This document shows positions 9,388 to 20,020 of a stretch of 64,000 nt of DNA, piece after piece. Within the stretch, counting starts at the first letter, position 1. Each line of letters begins with the position of its first letter. Location: the NCBI GenBank assembly GCA_000759755.1, contig BBMW01000013.1, positions 248,001-312,000 of the forward strand. Direction: 5' to 3'. This DNA comes from Citrobacter werkmanii NBRC 105721. Lineage in GTDB: Bacteria > Pseudomonadota > Gammaproteobacteria > Enterobacterales > Enterobacteriaceae. A program made the position numbers and the translations under genes. The notes under the pieces were generated by a model. The model was not told the DNA's origin and searched no databases. It worked only from the letters and a program-made list of their open reading frames with translations.

Positions 9388-10686
9388 TTATTCAATCAGC
9401 TTCAATAATGGCGACAGGCATAGCAGAATTCCGTACAGCAGGATCAGCCAGGTTTTAACGCCGCGCAATTTCTCCAGTTGCGTTACTTTATAGATCAGGA
9501 AAAAAGGAATAATACACGACACAATCCCGTACAGTGGGCTACCCAACTGGAAGAAAACCAGTACCGATACGCGGAACGACACCCAAATAACCAGGGTGAT
9601 CACAATAAATGTGCAAATACCCAGCGTAAGCACTAACGGATTAATTTTCTCAACGTCAATGACACGACTCAGGACGTTAAGAATAATACCCTTAATCGCC
9701 TCATGGAACCCCAGGTAAATACCAAAAAACGCCGTTAATACGGCGAAGATATTCAGTACCGTTGAGGTGATATGAATAATTTGTCCTGGAATAACCTGCG
9801 CTGCCAACGCTAGGGCGGAAATATTTTGTTCAAAGGCCGAAACGGCCTCTTCATGGCTAATCGAAAAGGTAAAAGAGAAGGAGAAAAACAGAATAACCGC
9901 AATCAGCGTAATGTAACTGATGCGATGCGTGCGTATCGCCATGCGCGTCGCCAGTACCCGGTCAGCCACCCGTTTGCGATAAGCGATGTTCATTGGGTTT
10001 AATACCTGTATAAACACCGCAGAGAAGAAGCAGAACGGGATGGTCAACAGCACGTTGCGAAAGAAAACCGAGGCTTCAGGAAATGCGCTGATATTGCTAA
10101 AGTTCCAGTGCGGGACCATCGCAAAACCAAACACGATGATGATCCCCACTTTTACTACTACCATCGGACCGGAGATTTTGAACAGCAGCTTTTCTCCCCC
10201 GGAAGCAATGGCGACCAGCACGGCAAAAATGGCAACTTTGTAGATTATTGACTGCGAAAGGTCGGCCTCGGTCAAGCCAAAGGTTTTGATATAAGAGGCA
10301 CTGTCAAATACTACGGATAAGGAATAAATAAATATACCGTGAATAATCATCAGGAAGTAAATGACGCCAAGAAATACGCCCCAGTTTTTCCCCAAATAAT
10401 GACTTATAATATCGGTATAGTCATTACAGGTTTCACTTTCTGATAATGTTTTTAAATAAATGTCCTGCACAATATAGGTTGCGGGATAAGCAATAATAAA
10501 GGCGACAATAAATACCCAAATACCAGTTAAGCCAATTTGTACCGGCATCAGTACCGTTCCGGCGCCAATTGCCATGCCGATACAGAGTAATACCCAGCCA
10601 AAATCGTATTTCGTGAACGGTATTTTTTTTGAGATTGGTACGGCGGTTGCTGTATTGTTGCTTAATTGTAATGTGTTGTCCTGCAT
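9388..10686 (-). CDS. yhjV: YhjV-type hydroxy/aromatic amino acid permease (HAAAP family)
   Basis: A 432-residue inner-membrane transporter of the HAAAP family (relatives SdaC, TdcC, YhaO), about 11 hydrophobic helices. The start of helix 1, [21 protein letters not shown], is the family signature. Same position downstream of dppF as E. coli yhjV (423 residues, predicted amino acid transporter). Here it lies 117 bases downstream of megL on the same strand, with no terminator T run between, so it is probably co-transcribed. A role in importing methionine or another sulfur amino acid for the lyase is an inference from this pairing; the family usually moves serine, threonine or aromatic amino acids. 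Confidence 0.85.
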   Translation of the reverse strand: MQDNTLQLSNNTATAVPISKKIPFTKYDFGWVLLCIGMAIGAGTVLMPVQIGLTGIWVFIVAFIIAYPATYIVQDIYLKTLSESETCNDYTDIISHYLGKNWGVFLGVIYFLMIIHGIFIYSLSVVFDSASYIKTFGLTEADLSQSIIYKVAIFAVLVAIASGGEKLLFKISGPMVVVKVGIIIVFGFAMVPHWNFSNISAFPEASVFFRNVLLTIPFCFFSAVFIQVLNPMNIAYRKRVADRVLATRMAIRTHRISYITLIAVILFFSFSFTFSISHEEAVSAFEQNISALALAAQVIPGQIIHITSTVLNIFAVLTAFFGIYLGFHEAIKGIILNVLSRVIDVEKINPLVLTLGICTFIVITLVIWVSFRVSVLVFFQLGSPLYGIVSCIIPFFLIYKVTQLEKLRGVKTWLILLYGILLCLSPLLKLIE

Positions 10687-10764
10687 AGAACCCCCTGCCC
10701 AAAATACACGCTCTCCCCGGAAAAGGATTGCGCGTATAGCCAGACTGTTGTGCCTTGATTCCCA

Positions 10765-10798
10765 ACAGCCTGAACCGATCGGCGTCGGCTCAGGCTGT
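10765..10798. repeat. Inverted repeat between megL and the permease gene
   Basis: ACAGCCTGA (10765-10773) pairs perfectly with TCAGGCTGT (10790-10798). No T run follows on the minus strand, so it is more likely an intra-operon mRNA hairpin than a terminator. Confidence 0.5.
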
Positions 10799-10803
10799 AG
10801 TGG

Positions 10804-12030
<1,227 letters not shown>

Positions 12031-12042
12031 TCACACTCAAAT

Positions 12043-12058
12043 AGCAATCGCTGTGCCA
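12043..12058 (-). promoter_or_regulatory. Sigma-54 promoter of megL
   Basis: Minus strand reads TGGCACA-GCGA-TTGCT against the consensus TGGCACG-N4-TTGCA/T: only one of 12 informative bases differs. The -24 GG lies at 12057-12056 and the -12 GC at 12045-12044. Predicted start near 12033, giving a leader of about 33 bases before the megL ATG. Confidence 0.85.
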
Positions 12059-12121
12059 GAAATTGAATTAATAGATATCAATGAGTTATGTATTTTCCTG
12101 GATTGATGGTCGGCAGGAATG

Positions 12122-12135
12122 TTGCCAACTGGCAA
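12122..12135. promoter_or_regulatory. Candidate upstream activator site for the sigma-54 activator
   Basis: Perfect inverted repeat TTGCCA-AC-TGGCAA, 65-80 bases upstream of the -24 element, the usual distance for an enhancer site. A weaker CCAG/CTGG repeat follows at 12144-12155. Confidence 0.5.
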
Positions 12136-12311
12136 GAATCTTTCCAGCGTCCTGGCGAGAAACGGGTGAAATGCGAGGCGCTACGCAGAGCGGAATATTG
12201 CGCGGTGATATGGCGAATGGGCTACCGTAGAATCAGCGGCAAGCTGGGAATTCCCGGTGAGGCGCAATGTTGCGGGGGCTTGATCCCCGGCGGCATCGGT
12301 TGCTGGAAAGA

Positions 12312-12376
12312 GAAAACCCCCGCACGTTGTTCGGTATAAACCTGGCAACAAAACGGGGGCTAACTTGACTCCAGAC
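12312..12376 (-). ncRNA. Rdl-like antisense RNA
   Basis: Predicted antitoxin RNA of about 65 nt, opposite to the leader of the Ldr toxin mRNA. Its 3' part is a hairpin closed by CCCCCG/CGGGGG (12353-12358 with 12317-12322) with an inner GTTG/CAAC pairing and a TTTT tail on the minus strand. Start inferred from a clear promoter at 12383-12411. Size agrees with RdlD of E. coli (66 nt). Exact ends are estimates. Confidence 0.72.
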
Positions 12377-12382
12377 AAGTTA

Positions 12383-12411
12383 AGAATAGCCGCGAACAGT
12401 TGCCATTGCAA
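12383..12411 (-). promoter_or_regulatory. Promoter of the rdl antisense RNA
   Basis: Minus strand: TTGCAA (12411-12406), a 17-base spacer, TATTCT (12388-12383). Four to five matches in each hexamer with ideal spacing; expected start near 12376. Confidence 0.75.
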
Positions 12412-12424
12412 CACAGGCGGCTAT

Positions 12425-12532
12425 ATGACGCTCGCACAGTTAGGCGTGGCCTTCTGGCACGATTTAGCGGCTCCGATCATCGCTGGTATTATTGCCAGCC
12501 TGATTCTGAGCTGGCTGCGTAACAGGAAGTAA
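12425..12532 (+). CDS. Ldr-family type I toxin, 35 residues
   Basis: A 35-residue peptide beginning MTLAQLGVAFWHDLAAP and ending WLRNRK. It is clearly of the LdrA-D family; E. coli LdrD is also 35 residues with the same FWHDLAAP core. One hydrophobic helix (about residues 15-31) followed by basic residues; overproduced Ldr toxins damage the membrane and condense the nucleoid. Paired with the opposite-strand Rdl-like RNA over its leader. Followed by a strong terminator at 12582-12611. E. coli ldrD also lies in the yhjV-pdeK interval as I recall, so this is the positional counterpart. Confidence 0.9.
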   Translation: MTLAQLGVAFWHDLAAPIIAGIIASLILSWLRNRK

Positions 12533-12581
12533 TGCTCTTAGTGGGCGTCTGCCTGCCGTGATGGCAACATGCGCCCGAACC

Positions 12582-12611
12582 AGGCCGCAGGGGTGACCTT
12601 GCGGCCTTTTT
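12582..12611 (+). terminator. Terminator of the ldr mRNA
   Basis: Stem AGGCCGCA/TGCGGCCT region (12582-12607) with a G-rich loop and TTTTT at 12607-12611. Confidence 0.85.
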
Positions 12612-12757
12612 CGGCTTAAATGCAGATAAATCTCGTCGTCAGGTGCCTATCCTGTCGCGATAATGCACGCTGGGAAGTTTTCAGATACCGTCTCTCTTAA
12701 TACCGCTACGATCGGGTATACTCTGACGGCAGTTTCGTCTATCCGTGGAGAGTCAGT

Positions 12758-14764
12758 TTGCGTGTCAGTCGCTCGTTAACAATTAAGCAGATGGCAATGG
12801 TCGCGGCCGTTGTCATGGTGTTTGTTTTCATTTTTTGCACCGTTTTGTTGTTCCATCTGGTACAGCAGAACCGCTATAACACGGCTACACAACTGGAAAG
12901 TATCGCTCGCTCCGTCCGTGAACCTCTTTCCGACACTATCCTGAAAGGGGATATTCCCGAAGCGGAAGCCGTTCTACGCAGTATTCGGCCAGCAGGCGTG
13001 GTCAGCCGCGCTGATGTGGTGCTCCCCAATCAGTTTCAGGCGCTGCGGATGAGCTTTATTCCCGAACGCCCGGTTCCCGTTACGGTGACCCGCCTGTTTG
13101 AGCTGCCGGTGCAAATTTCGCTGCCGGTCTATTCACTTGAGCGTTCAGCGAACCCACAACCGCTGGCGTATCTGGTGCTGCAGGCGGATTCGTACCGCAT
13201 GTACAAGTTTGTGATGAGCACGCTCTCAACGTTAGTGACCATTTACTTACTTTTATCGTTAATACTCACGGTAGCTATCTCATGGTGTATTAACCGTTTG
13301 ATTGTGCATCCATTACGCAAAATCGCTCGTGAGTTGAACGACATTCAACAGCAGGACCTGATTGGCTATCAACTGGCATTACCACGTCTGCATCAGGATG
13401 ATGAGATTGGTATGCTGGTGCGTAGCTACAACCTCAATCAGCAGCTCATCAAACGCCATAGCGAAGAGCAAAGCGACCATTCGATGCGCTTCCCGGTTTC
13501 AGAATTGCCCAACAAGTCGTTTTTAATGGGATTACTGGAGCAGGTAGTGACGCGTCAGCAAACGACGGCGTTGATGATTGTCACCTGTGAAACCCTGCGT
13601 GATACCGCGGGCGTGTTAACCGAAACTCAGCGAGAAATCCTGCTGCTCACGCTGGTCGAAAAACTGAAATCCGTATTGGCTCCCAGAATGGTGCTTACCC
13701 AGGTGAGCGGCTATGACTTTGCCATCATCGCGCATGGTGTAAAAGAGCCCTGGCATGCTATTACACTAGGTCAGCAAGTACTCACTATCGTTAATGAGCG
13801 GTTACCGATTCAGGGCATTCAACTACGTCCGAACTGCAACATTGGGGTGGCGATGTTTTATGGTGATTTAACCGCAGAGCAGCTCTACCGCCGCGCCCTG
13901 TCCGCCGTGTTAACGTCGCGTCATAAAGGTAAAAACCAAATTCAGTTCTTTGATCCGTTGCAAATGGAAGAGGCGCAGCAGCGTTTAACCCAGGAAAACG
14001 ATATTTTAACCGCTATGGATAACCAGCAATTTGCGCTCTGGATGCAGCCCCAGGTAGAGATGTCCAGCGGCAAGGTATTGAGCGCAGAAGCATTATTGCG
14101 GATGCAGCAGCCGGACGGTAGCTGGGAGCTTCCGGAAGGGTTAATCGACAGAATTGAGTCTTGTGGTCTGATGGTGACAGTCGGTTATTGGGTGCTGGAA
14201 GAAACATGCCGCCAGCTGTCAGCCTGGCAAGAACGCGGTCTGATGCTGCCGCTTTCGGTGAATTTATCCGCTCTCCAGTTGATGCACCCAAGTATGGTGT
14301 CTGATCTGCTGGAGTTGTTGACGCGCTATCGCATTAAGCCTGGCACATTGATTCTGGAAGTGACTGAAAGTCGGCATATTGACGATCCCCACGCCGCAGT
14401 GACCATTTTGCGACCGCTGCGCAACGCGGGCGTGCGCATCGCGCTGGACGACTTTGGCATGGGGTATGCGGGTCTGCGACAGCTACAGCATATGAAGTCG
14501 CTACCGGTGGATGTACTCAAAATCGATAAGATGTTTGTCGATGGTGTGCCCGAAGATTGCAGCATGATCTCCGCTATCATTCAGTTGGCACACAGCCTCA
14601 ATTTGCAGATGATCGCCGAAGGCGTTGAAACGGAAGCGCAACGCGAATGGTTATCACAAGCCGGGGTGGAAGTGGCGCAAGGCTTCCTGTTTGCCCGACC
14701 CGTTCCGGCAAATATCTTTGAAGAACGTTACCTGGCACCGGAAAGCGCTGATTACAAAAGTTAA
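12758..14764 (+). CDS. pdeK: Membrane-bound c-di-GMP phosphodiesterase PdeK (YhjK)
   Basis: A 668-residue inner-membrane protein: helix near 12-34, periplasmic sensor region to about 150, second helix near 153-175, HAMP-like linker, degenerate GGDEF (SGYDF near 323) and a C-terminal EAL domain. The EAL domain keeps EALLR, NLS, the glutamate of [14 protein letters not shown], the lysine of LKIDK and EGVET, so it should hydrolyse c-di-GMP. TTG start with GGAG seven bases upstream reproduces the E. coli N-terminus MRVSRSLT. In E. coli the gene follows bcsC; here the cellulose genes are missing and ldr is the upstream neighbour. Confidence 0.94.
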   Translation: MRVSRSLTIKQMAMVAAVVMVFVFIFCTVLLFHLVQQNRYNTATQLESIARSVREPLSDTILKGDIPEAEAVLRSIRPAGVVSRADVVLPNQFQALRMSFIPERPVPVTVTRLFELPVQISLPVYSLERSANPQPLAYLVLQADSYRMYKFVMSTLSTLVTIYLLLSLILTVAISWCINRLIVHPLRKIARELNDIQQQDLIGYQLALPRLHQDDEIGMLVRSYNLNQQLIKRHSEEQSDHSMRFPVSELPNKSFLMGLLEQVVTRQQTTALMIVTCETLRDTAGVLTETQREILLLTLVEKLKSVLAPRMVLTQVSGYDFAIIAHGVKEPWHAITLGQQVLTIVNERLPIQGIQLRPNCNIGVAMFYGDLTAEQLYRRALSAVLTSRHKGKNQIQFFDPLQMEEAQQRLTQENDILTAMDNQQFALWMQPQVEMSSGKVLSAEALLRMQQPDGSWELPEGLIDRIESCGLMVTVGYWVLEETCRQLSAWQERGLMLPLSVNLSALQLMHPSMVSDLLELLTRYRIKPGTLILEVTESRHIDDPHAAVTILRPLRNAGVRIALDDFGMGYAGLRQLQHMKSLPVDVLKIDKMFVDGVPEDCSMISAIIQLAHSLNLQMIAEGVETEAQREWLSQAGVEVAQGFLFARPVPANIFEERYLAPESADYKS

Positions 14765-14912
14765 AAAAGGTCTCGCTTGTGCGAGCCAGCTCAAAATTTT
14801 TAACATTTTTGTATCAATTATGATCCAGGTGCATTTCTGTCATGTTGAGTGGGTGTTACTTTAAGGCCGCAGGTTAAACAAAACCTTACAAGACCTGTGG
14901 TTTTTACTTTAA

Positions 14913-16208
<1,296 letters not shown>

Positions 16209-16222
16209 TCTCGTCACTTATG

Positions 16223-16252
16223 CCCGTAGTCCCTTCCAGGACTGCGGGTGTT
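16223..16252 (+). terminator. Probable terminator of dctA
   Basis: Ten-pair stem (16223-16232 with 16239-16248) containing one T-G wobble, loop CTTCCA, then TGTTT. The T tract is short. Confidence 0.6.
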
Positions 16253-16377
16253 TGCGCATAATTACCCCCTGTGCCTGAAACCGTCGATTCGGCGGCGTCG
16301 GGATTTTTTCACTTCCTCCGTGACATTTTCATGTTCTTGCGGTCTAACACGAAGTGTTTTTAACGTCATATTCAGAG

Positions 16378-16403
16378 AGCCCTTTCGCGGGCTGTCTTTT
16401 TAT
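16378..16403 (+). terminator. Second terminator between dctA and yhjJ
   Basis: AGCCC/GGGCT stem with TTTCGC loop followed by GTCTTTTTATT. It stands only 28 bases before yhjJ and 170 bases after dctA, so it ends either a read-through dctA transcript or a small RNA from the dctA 3' region. Confidence 0.75.
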
Positions 16404-16430
16404 TACCAGGATAGTTGATCAGGGGTTCAC

Positions 16431-17924
16431 ATGCAGGGCACAAAAATTCGACTTTTAGCGGGCGGCTTGCTGATGATGGCCGCTGCCGGCTATGTGCAGG
16501 CAGATGCGCTCCAGCCTGACCCGGCGTGGCAACAGGGCACGCTGGCAAATGGTTTACAGTGGCAAGTGTTAGCCACTCCCCAGCGCCCCAGCGACCGTAT
16601 TGAGGTTCGCCTGCTGGTCAATACCGGTTCACTCACCGAAAGTACGCAACAGAGTGGTTTCAGCCATGCGATCCCGCGTATCGCGCTGACGCAAAGCGGT
16701 GGCCTCGATGCCACGCAAGCCCGTTCATTATGGCAGCAGGGGTTCGATCCCAAGCGTCCCATGCCGCCCGTTATCGTTTCCTATGATTCCACGCTATATA
16801 ACCTCAGTCTGCCTAACAGCCGTAACGATCTGCTGAAAGAGTCACTTTCTTACCTGGCGAATATTTCCGGCAATCTGAGCATCACCCCTGAAACGATCAA
16901 CCACGCGCTGAGTAGCGAAGATATGGTCGCAACCTGGCCGTCCGATACCAAAGAGGGGTGGTGGCGCTACCGTCTGAAGGGCTCAACCCTGTTGGGGCAC
17001 GATCCAGCCGATCCGCTGAAAACGCCTGTCGACGCCACGAAAATCCAGTCCTTCTACCAGAAATGGTATACCCCGGACGCGATGACGCTGATTATCGTGG
17101 GTAACGTAGATGCGCGCAGCGTGGCTGAACAAATCAATAAAACCTTTGGCGAGTTAAAAGGAAAACGGGAAACCCCTGCGCCGGTGCCGACGCTTTCGCC
17201 GCTGCGTGCGGAAGCCGTGAGCATTATGACCGATGCGGTACGCCAGGATCGCCTTTCCATCATGTGGGACACGCCGTGGCAGCCAATCCGTGAATCCGCC
17301 GCGCTATTACGCTACTGGCGCGCTGATTTAGCCCGTGAAGCGCTGTTCTGGCATATTCAGCAGGAACTGACCAAAAACAATGCCAAAGATATCGGCCTTG
17401 GATTTGATTGTCGGGTCCTGTTCCTGCGTGCCCAGTGCGCTATCAACGTGGAGTCGCCGAACGATAAGCTGAACGCGAACCTCGGTACGGTTGCGCGTGA
17501 GTTGGCGAAAGTGCGTGACAAGGGACTGCCGGAAGAAGAGTTCAATGCGCTGGTGGCGCAAAAGAATCTGGAACTGCAGAAACTGTTTGCCACCTATGGC
17601 CGTACCGATACCGACATTTTGATCAGCCAGCGTTTGCGCTCGCTGCAAAATCAGGTGGTGGATATCGCGCCTGAACAGTATCAGCGTTTACGCCAGAGCT
17701 TCCTCAACAGTCTGAACGTTGAGATGCTGAATCAGGATCTGCGCCAGCAACTGTCGCAAGATATGGCGTTAATTCTGCTGCAGCCGAAGGGGGAGCCTGA
17801 ATTCAATATGAAGGAACTGCAGGCGACGTGGGATAGCATTATGGCACCCGTTACCGCAGCGGCAACGCCGGTAGACACGGATGAGTCACATTCTGAAGTG
17901 ACGGATATCCCGCCGGTACAGTAA
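16431..17924 (+). CDS. yhjJ: Periplasmic M16-family protein YhjJ, active site lost
   Basis: A 497-residue exported member of the insulinase (M16) family. Signal peptide about residues 1-25 (ends VQADA). The zinc motif HxxEH expected around residue 75 is replaced by GFSHAIPRI, with no glutamate or second histidine, so it should not bind zinc or cleave peptides. The rest of the two-lobed fold is retained (PDAMTLIIVGNVD near 205). E. coli YhjJ is the same length and also lacks the motif. Function unknown; a chaperone or partner role is possible. Confidence 0.88.
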   Translation: MQGTKIRLLAGGLLMMAAAGYVQADALQPDPAWQQGTLANGLQWQVLATPQRPSDRIEVRLLVNTGSLTESTQQSGFSHAIPRIALTQSGGLDATQARSLWQQGFDPKRPMPPVIVSYDSTLYNLSLPNSRNDLLKESLSYLANISGNLSITPETINHALSSEDMVATWPSDTKEGWWRYRLKGSTLLGHDPADPLKTPVDATKIQSFYQKWYTPDAMTLIIVGNVDARSVAEQINKTFGELKGKRETPAPVPTLSPLRAEAVSIMTDAVRQDRLSIMWDTPWQPIRESAALLRYWRADLAREALFWHIQQELTKNNAKDIGLGFDCRVLFLRAQCAINVESPNDKLNANLGTVARELAKVRDKGLPEEEFNALVAQKNLELQKLFATYGRTDTDILISQRLRSLQNQVVDIAPEQYQRLRQSFLNSLNVEMLNQDLRQQLSQDMALILLQPKGEPEFNMKELQATWDSIMAPVTAAATPVDTDESHSEVTDIPPVQ

Positions 17925-17929
17925 CCTCC

Positions 17930-18004
17930 AGGCCGGATAAGGCGGTTACGCCGCCATCCGGCCTTGGGTGGGTATGCCGGGGGCGCTTCGCTTGCCCGGC
18001 CTAC
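17930..18004. repeat. REP/BIME element between yhjJ and kdgK
   Basis: AGGCCGGATAAGGCGG pairing with GCCGCCATCCGGCC, then GCCGGG...CCCGGCCTAC. Lies between convergent genes. Confidence 0.9.
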
Positions 18005-18016
18005 AAGAACAACACG

Positions 18017-18946
18017 TTATTGCGGCATAGCGTCGCGTGGGATAATCGCCCCGCGATGCTGAATCACTGTGCTTGCCGTCAGGTGACCGCGTTTTGCGGC
18101 ATCGGCGGCATCGCCACCGGTCAGACGTACCGCCAGATACCCGGCGCTGAAGGAATCTCCCGCAGCGGTGGTATCAATCACTTTCTCTTTCGGCAATTTA
18201 ACGGCCGGGACGTCGATCAGCGCTTCGCCCTCGATAGAAACCAGGCAAGAATCTGCGCCGCGCTTCACCACGACTTCCTGAACACCAGCCGCGTGCGTAC
18301 GGGCAATTACCTCGGCTACAGGTCTTTCACCCCACAACGCGTCCTCATCATCCAGCGTCAGGAACGCGATATTGGTGCATTCCAGCATCTGCTGATAAAC
18401 CTGCTGCGTTTCTTCTTTGCTGCTCCACAGGCGTGGGCGGTAGTTATTGTCAAAAATGACTTTTCCACCGTTAGCGCGGCATTCACGCAGTAACGTCAGC
18501 AGTTTGTCACGGCTGGCCGGGCTTAGAATCGCCAGGCTGATTCCGCTCAGATACAGATAGTCAAACGTCGCCAGCTCTTCGCAAATCGCGGCGGACTGTT
18601 CGCTCTCCAGCCAGAATTTTGCGGCAGCTTCATTACGCCAGTAGTAGAAGGTGCGCTCGCCGGTGCTGTCGGTCTCAATGTAGTAGAGTCCCGGCAGGCG
18701 GTTTTCCATACGCTGGGTTAATGAGGTGTCAACATTTTCACTCTGCCAGGATTCGAGCATTTGTTGGCTGAAACTGTCAGTACCCAGTGCAGTCACATAG
18801 TGTACGGAAAGTGCCGCCGCATCGACCTGGCGGGCGATATAAACGGATGTATTCAACGTGTCGCCACCGAATCCGCGCTGAACGTCAGCGCCTTTCTGTG
18901 ACAGCTCAATCATGCATTCGCCAATCACGGCAATCTTTCTGGACAT
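18017..18946 (-). CDS. kdgK: 2-dehydro-3-deoxygluconokinase
   Basis: PfkB/ribokinase-family enzyme that phosphorylates KDG to KDPG, feeding pectin and hexuronate breakdown into the Entner-Doudoroff pathway. 309 residues as in E. coli. N-terminal motif GFGGDTLNTSVY and C-terminal DTTAAGDSFSAGYL with the catalytic aspartate (GD). In E. coli repressed by KdgR. Single gene converging on yhjJ across a REP element. Confidence 0.96.
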   Translation of the reverse strand: MSRKIAVIGECMIELSQKGADVQRGFGGDTLNTSVYIARQVDAAALSVHYVTALGTDSFSQQMLESWQSENVDTSLTQRMENRLPGLYYIETDSTGERTFYYWRNEAAAKFWLESEQSAAICEELATFDYLYLSGISLAILSPASRDKLLTLLRECRANGGKVIFDNNYRPRLWSSKEETQQVYQQMLECTNIAFLTLDDEDALWGERPVAEVIARTHAAGVQEVVVKRGADSCLVSIEGEALIDVPAVKLPKEKVIDTTAAGDSFSAGYLAVRLTGGDAADAAKRGHLTASTVIQHRGAIIPRDAMPQ

Positions 18947-19100
18947 AGTCGTAACCTGCTCTGAAAAAAATTAGCGTTAGTGTGCGCTGTGGGTGTTAAG
19001 TGGTCAACTATATTAAAACAACGTTCCATTATTTTTTTGAGCCAGCACGTGTTCTGCGCTGTTTTTGCCGCTTAGTTTTTATTTTGCCTGCGGCGGAACG

Positions 19101-19127
19101 TAAAGTTCTGCGCCCGAGCGCCGATAA
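19101..19127 (+). promoter_or_regulatory. FliA (sigma-28) promoter of pdeH
   Basis: TAAA (19101-19104), 15-base spacer, GCCGATAA (19120-19127): an exact match to the flagellar class III consensus. Predicted start near 19135. E. coli yhjH is a flagellar class III gene. Confidence 0.93.
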
Positions 19128-19175
19128 CCTTTGACGAGTCCGGTCAGTCACACTCTTATTTACAGGACATCTTTG

Positions 19176-19943
19176 ATGATAAAGCAGGTTACCCAGCAGC
19201 TCATTACGCCCGATGCGAGTATCGAAAGCTTGCAGGCGAGACGCTATTGGCTGCAGTGCGAGCGTGCTTACACCTATCAGCCGATTTACCAGACTGATGG
19301 ACGGCTGATGGCCGTTGAACTGTTGACCGTCGTGAGCCATCCTGCTAACCCTGCCCAACGTATTGCGCCAGATCGCTATTTTGCTGAAGTGGCCGTCCGA
19401 CACCGTATAGAGGTCGTGAAAGAGCAGCTTCTGCAGCTTGAGCTGAAAGGTGACTTTTTCAGAACCAATAACCTGCTGGCCTCAGTGAATGTCGATGGCC
19501 CAACGCTGATTGCAATGCGCCAGGATCCTGAAATCCTGAAAATCATCGAATGCCTGCCCTGGCTGCGTTTTGAGCTGGTGGAGCATATCCGCCTGCCGAA
19601 GGGATCGTCGTTCGCCTCAATGTGCGAGTTTGGTCCACTCTGGCTGGATGACTTTGGTACCGGAATGGCGAACTTCTCGGCCCTGAGCGAAGTGAGTTAC
19701 GACTATATTAAAGTGGCGCGGGATCTGTTTGTCATGCTGCGTCAGACGCCGGAAGGCCGCAATCTCTTCACGCTGTTGTTACAGCTGATGAACCGCTATT
19801 GCCGCGGGGTGATTGTTGAAGGTGTTGAAACACTTGAAGAGTGGCGTGATGTGCAAAACTCACCGGCTTTCGCGGCGCAAGGCTATTTTCTTTCTCGTCC
19901 AGTACCTCTGGACACCCTCGAAGAGGTGATCCTGTCGCTTTGA
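19176..19943 (+). CDS. pdeH: c-di-GMP phosphodiesterase PdeH (YhjH)
   Basis: A 255-residue cytoplasmic stand-alone EAL phosphodiesterase. It is the main enzyme that keeps c-di-GMP low during motility, opposing YcgR braking and curli/biofilm switching. The EAL motif reads VELL (Glu48), with SVNVDGP, LVEHIR, DDFGTG, the lysine of YIKVAR and EGVET retained. An in-frame ATG exists at 19131 but sits inside the predicted transcript start; ATG 19176 gives the E. coli length. Behind a perfect FliA promoter. Confidence 0.95.
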   Translation: MIKQVTQQLITPDASIESLQARRYWLQCERAYTYQPIYQTDGRLMAVELLTVVSHPANPAQRIAPDRYFAEVAVRHRIEVVKEQLLQLELKGDFFRTNNLLASVNVDGPTLIAMRQDPEILKIIECLPWLRFELVEHIRLPKGSSFASMCEFGPLWLDDFGTGMANFSALSEVSYDYIKVARDLFVMLRQTPEGRNLFTLLLQLMNRYCRGVIVEGVETLEEWRDVQNSPAFAAQGYFLSRPVPLDTLEEVILSL

Positions 19944-20020
19944 TTCGGATGTAACGTCCCTCATTTTGCCCTGCTGGACTATCTTTAGGACAGGCAAGGA
20001 AGGAAGTGAGGACGCTAACT

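Noticed and set aside
12088-12339. An 83-codon frame upstream of ldr
   Set aside because: It covers the rdl terminator hairpin and the megL upstream control region and shows no protein signature.
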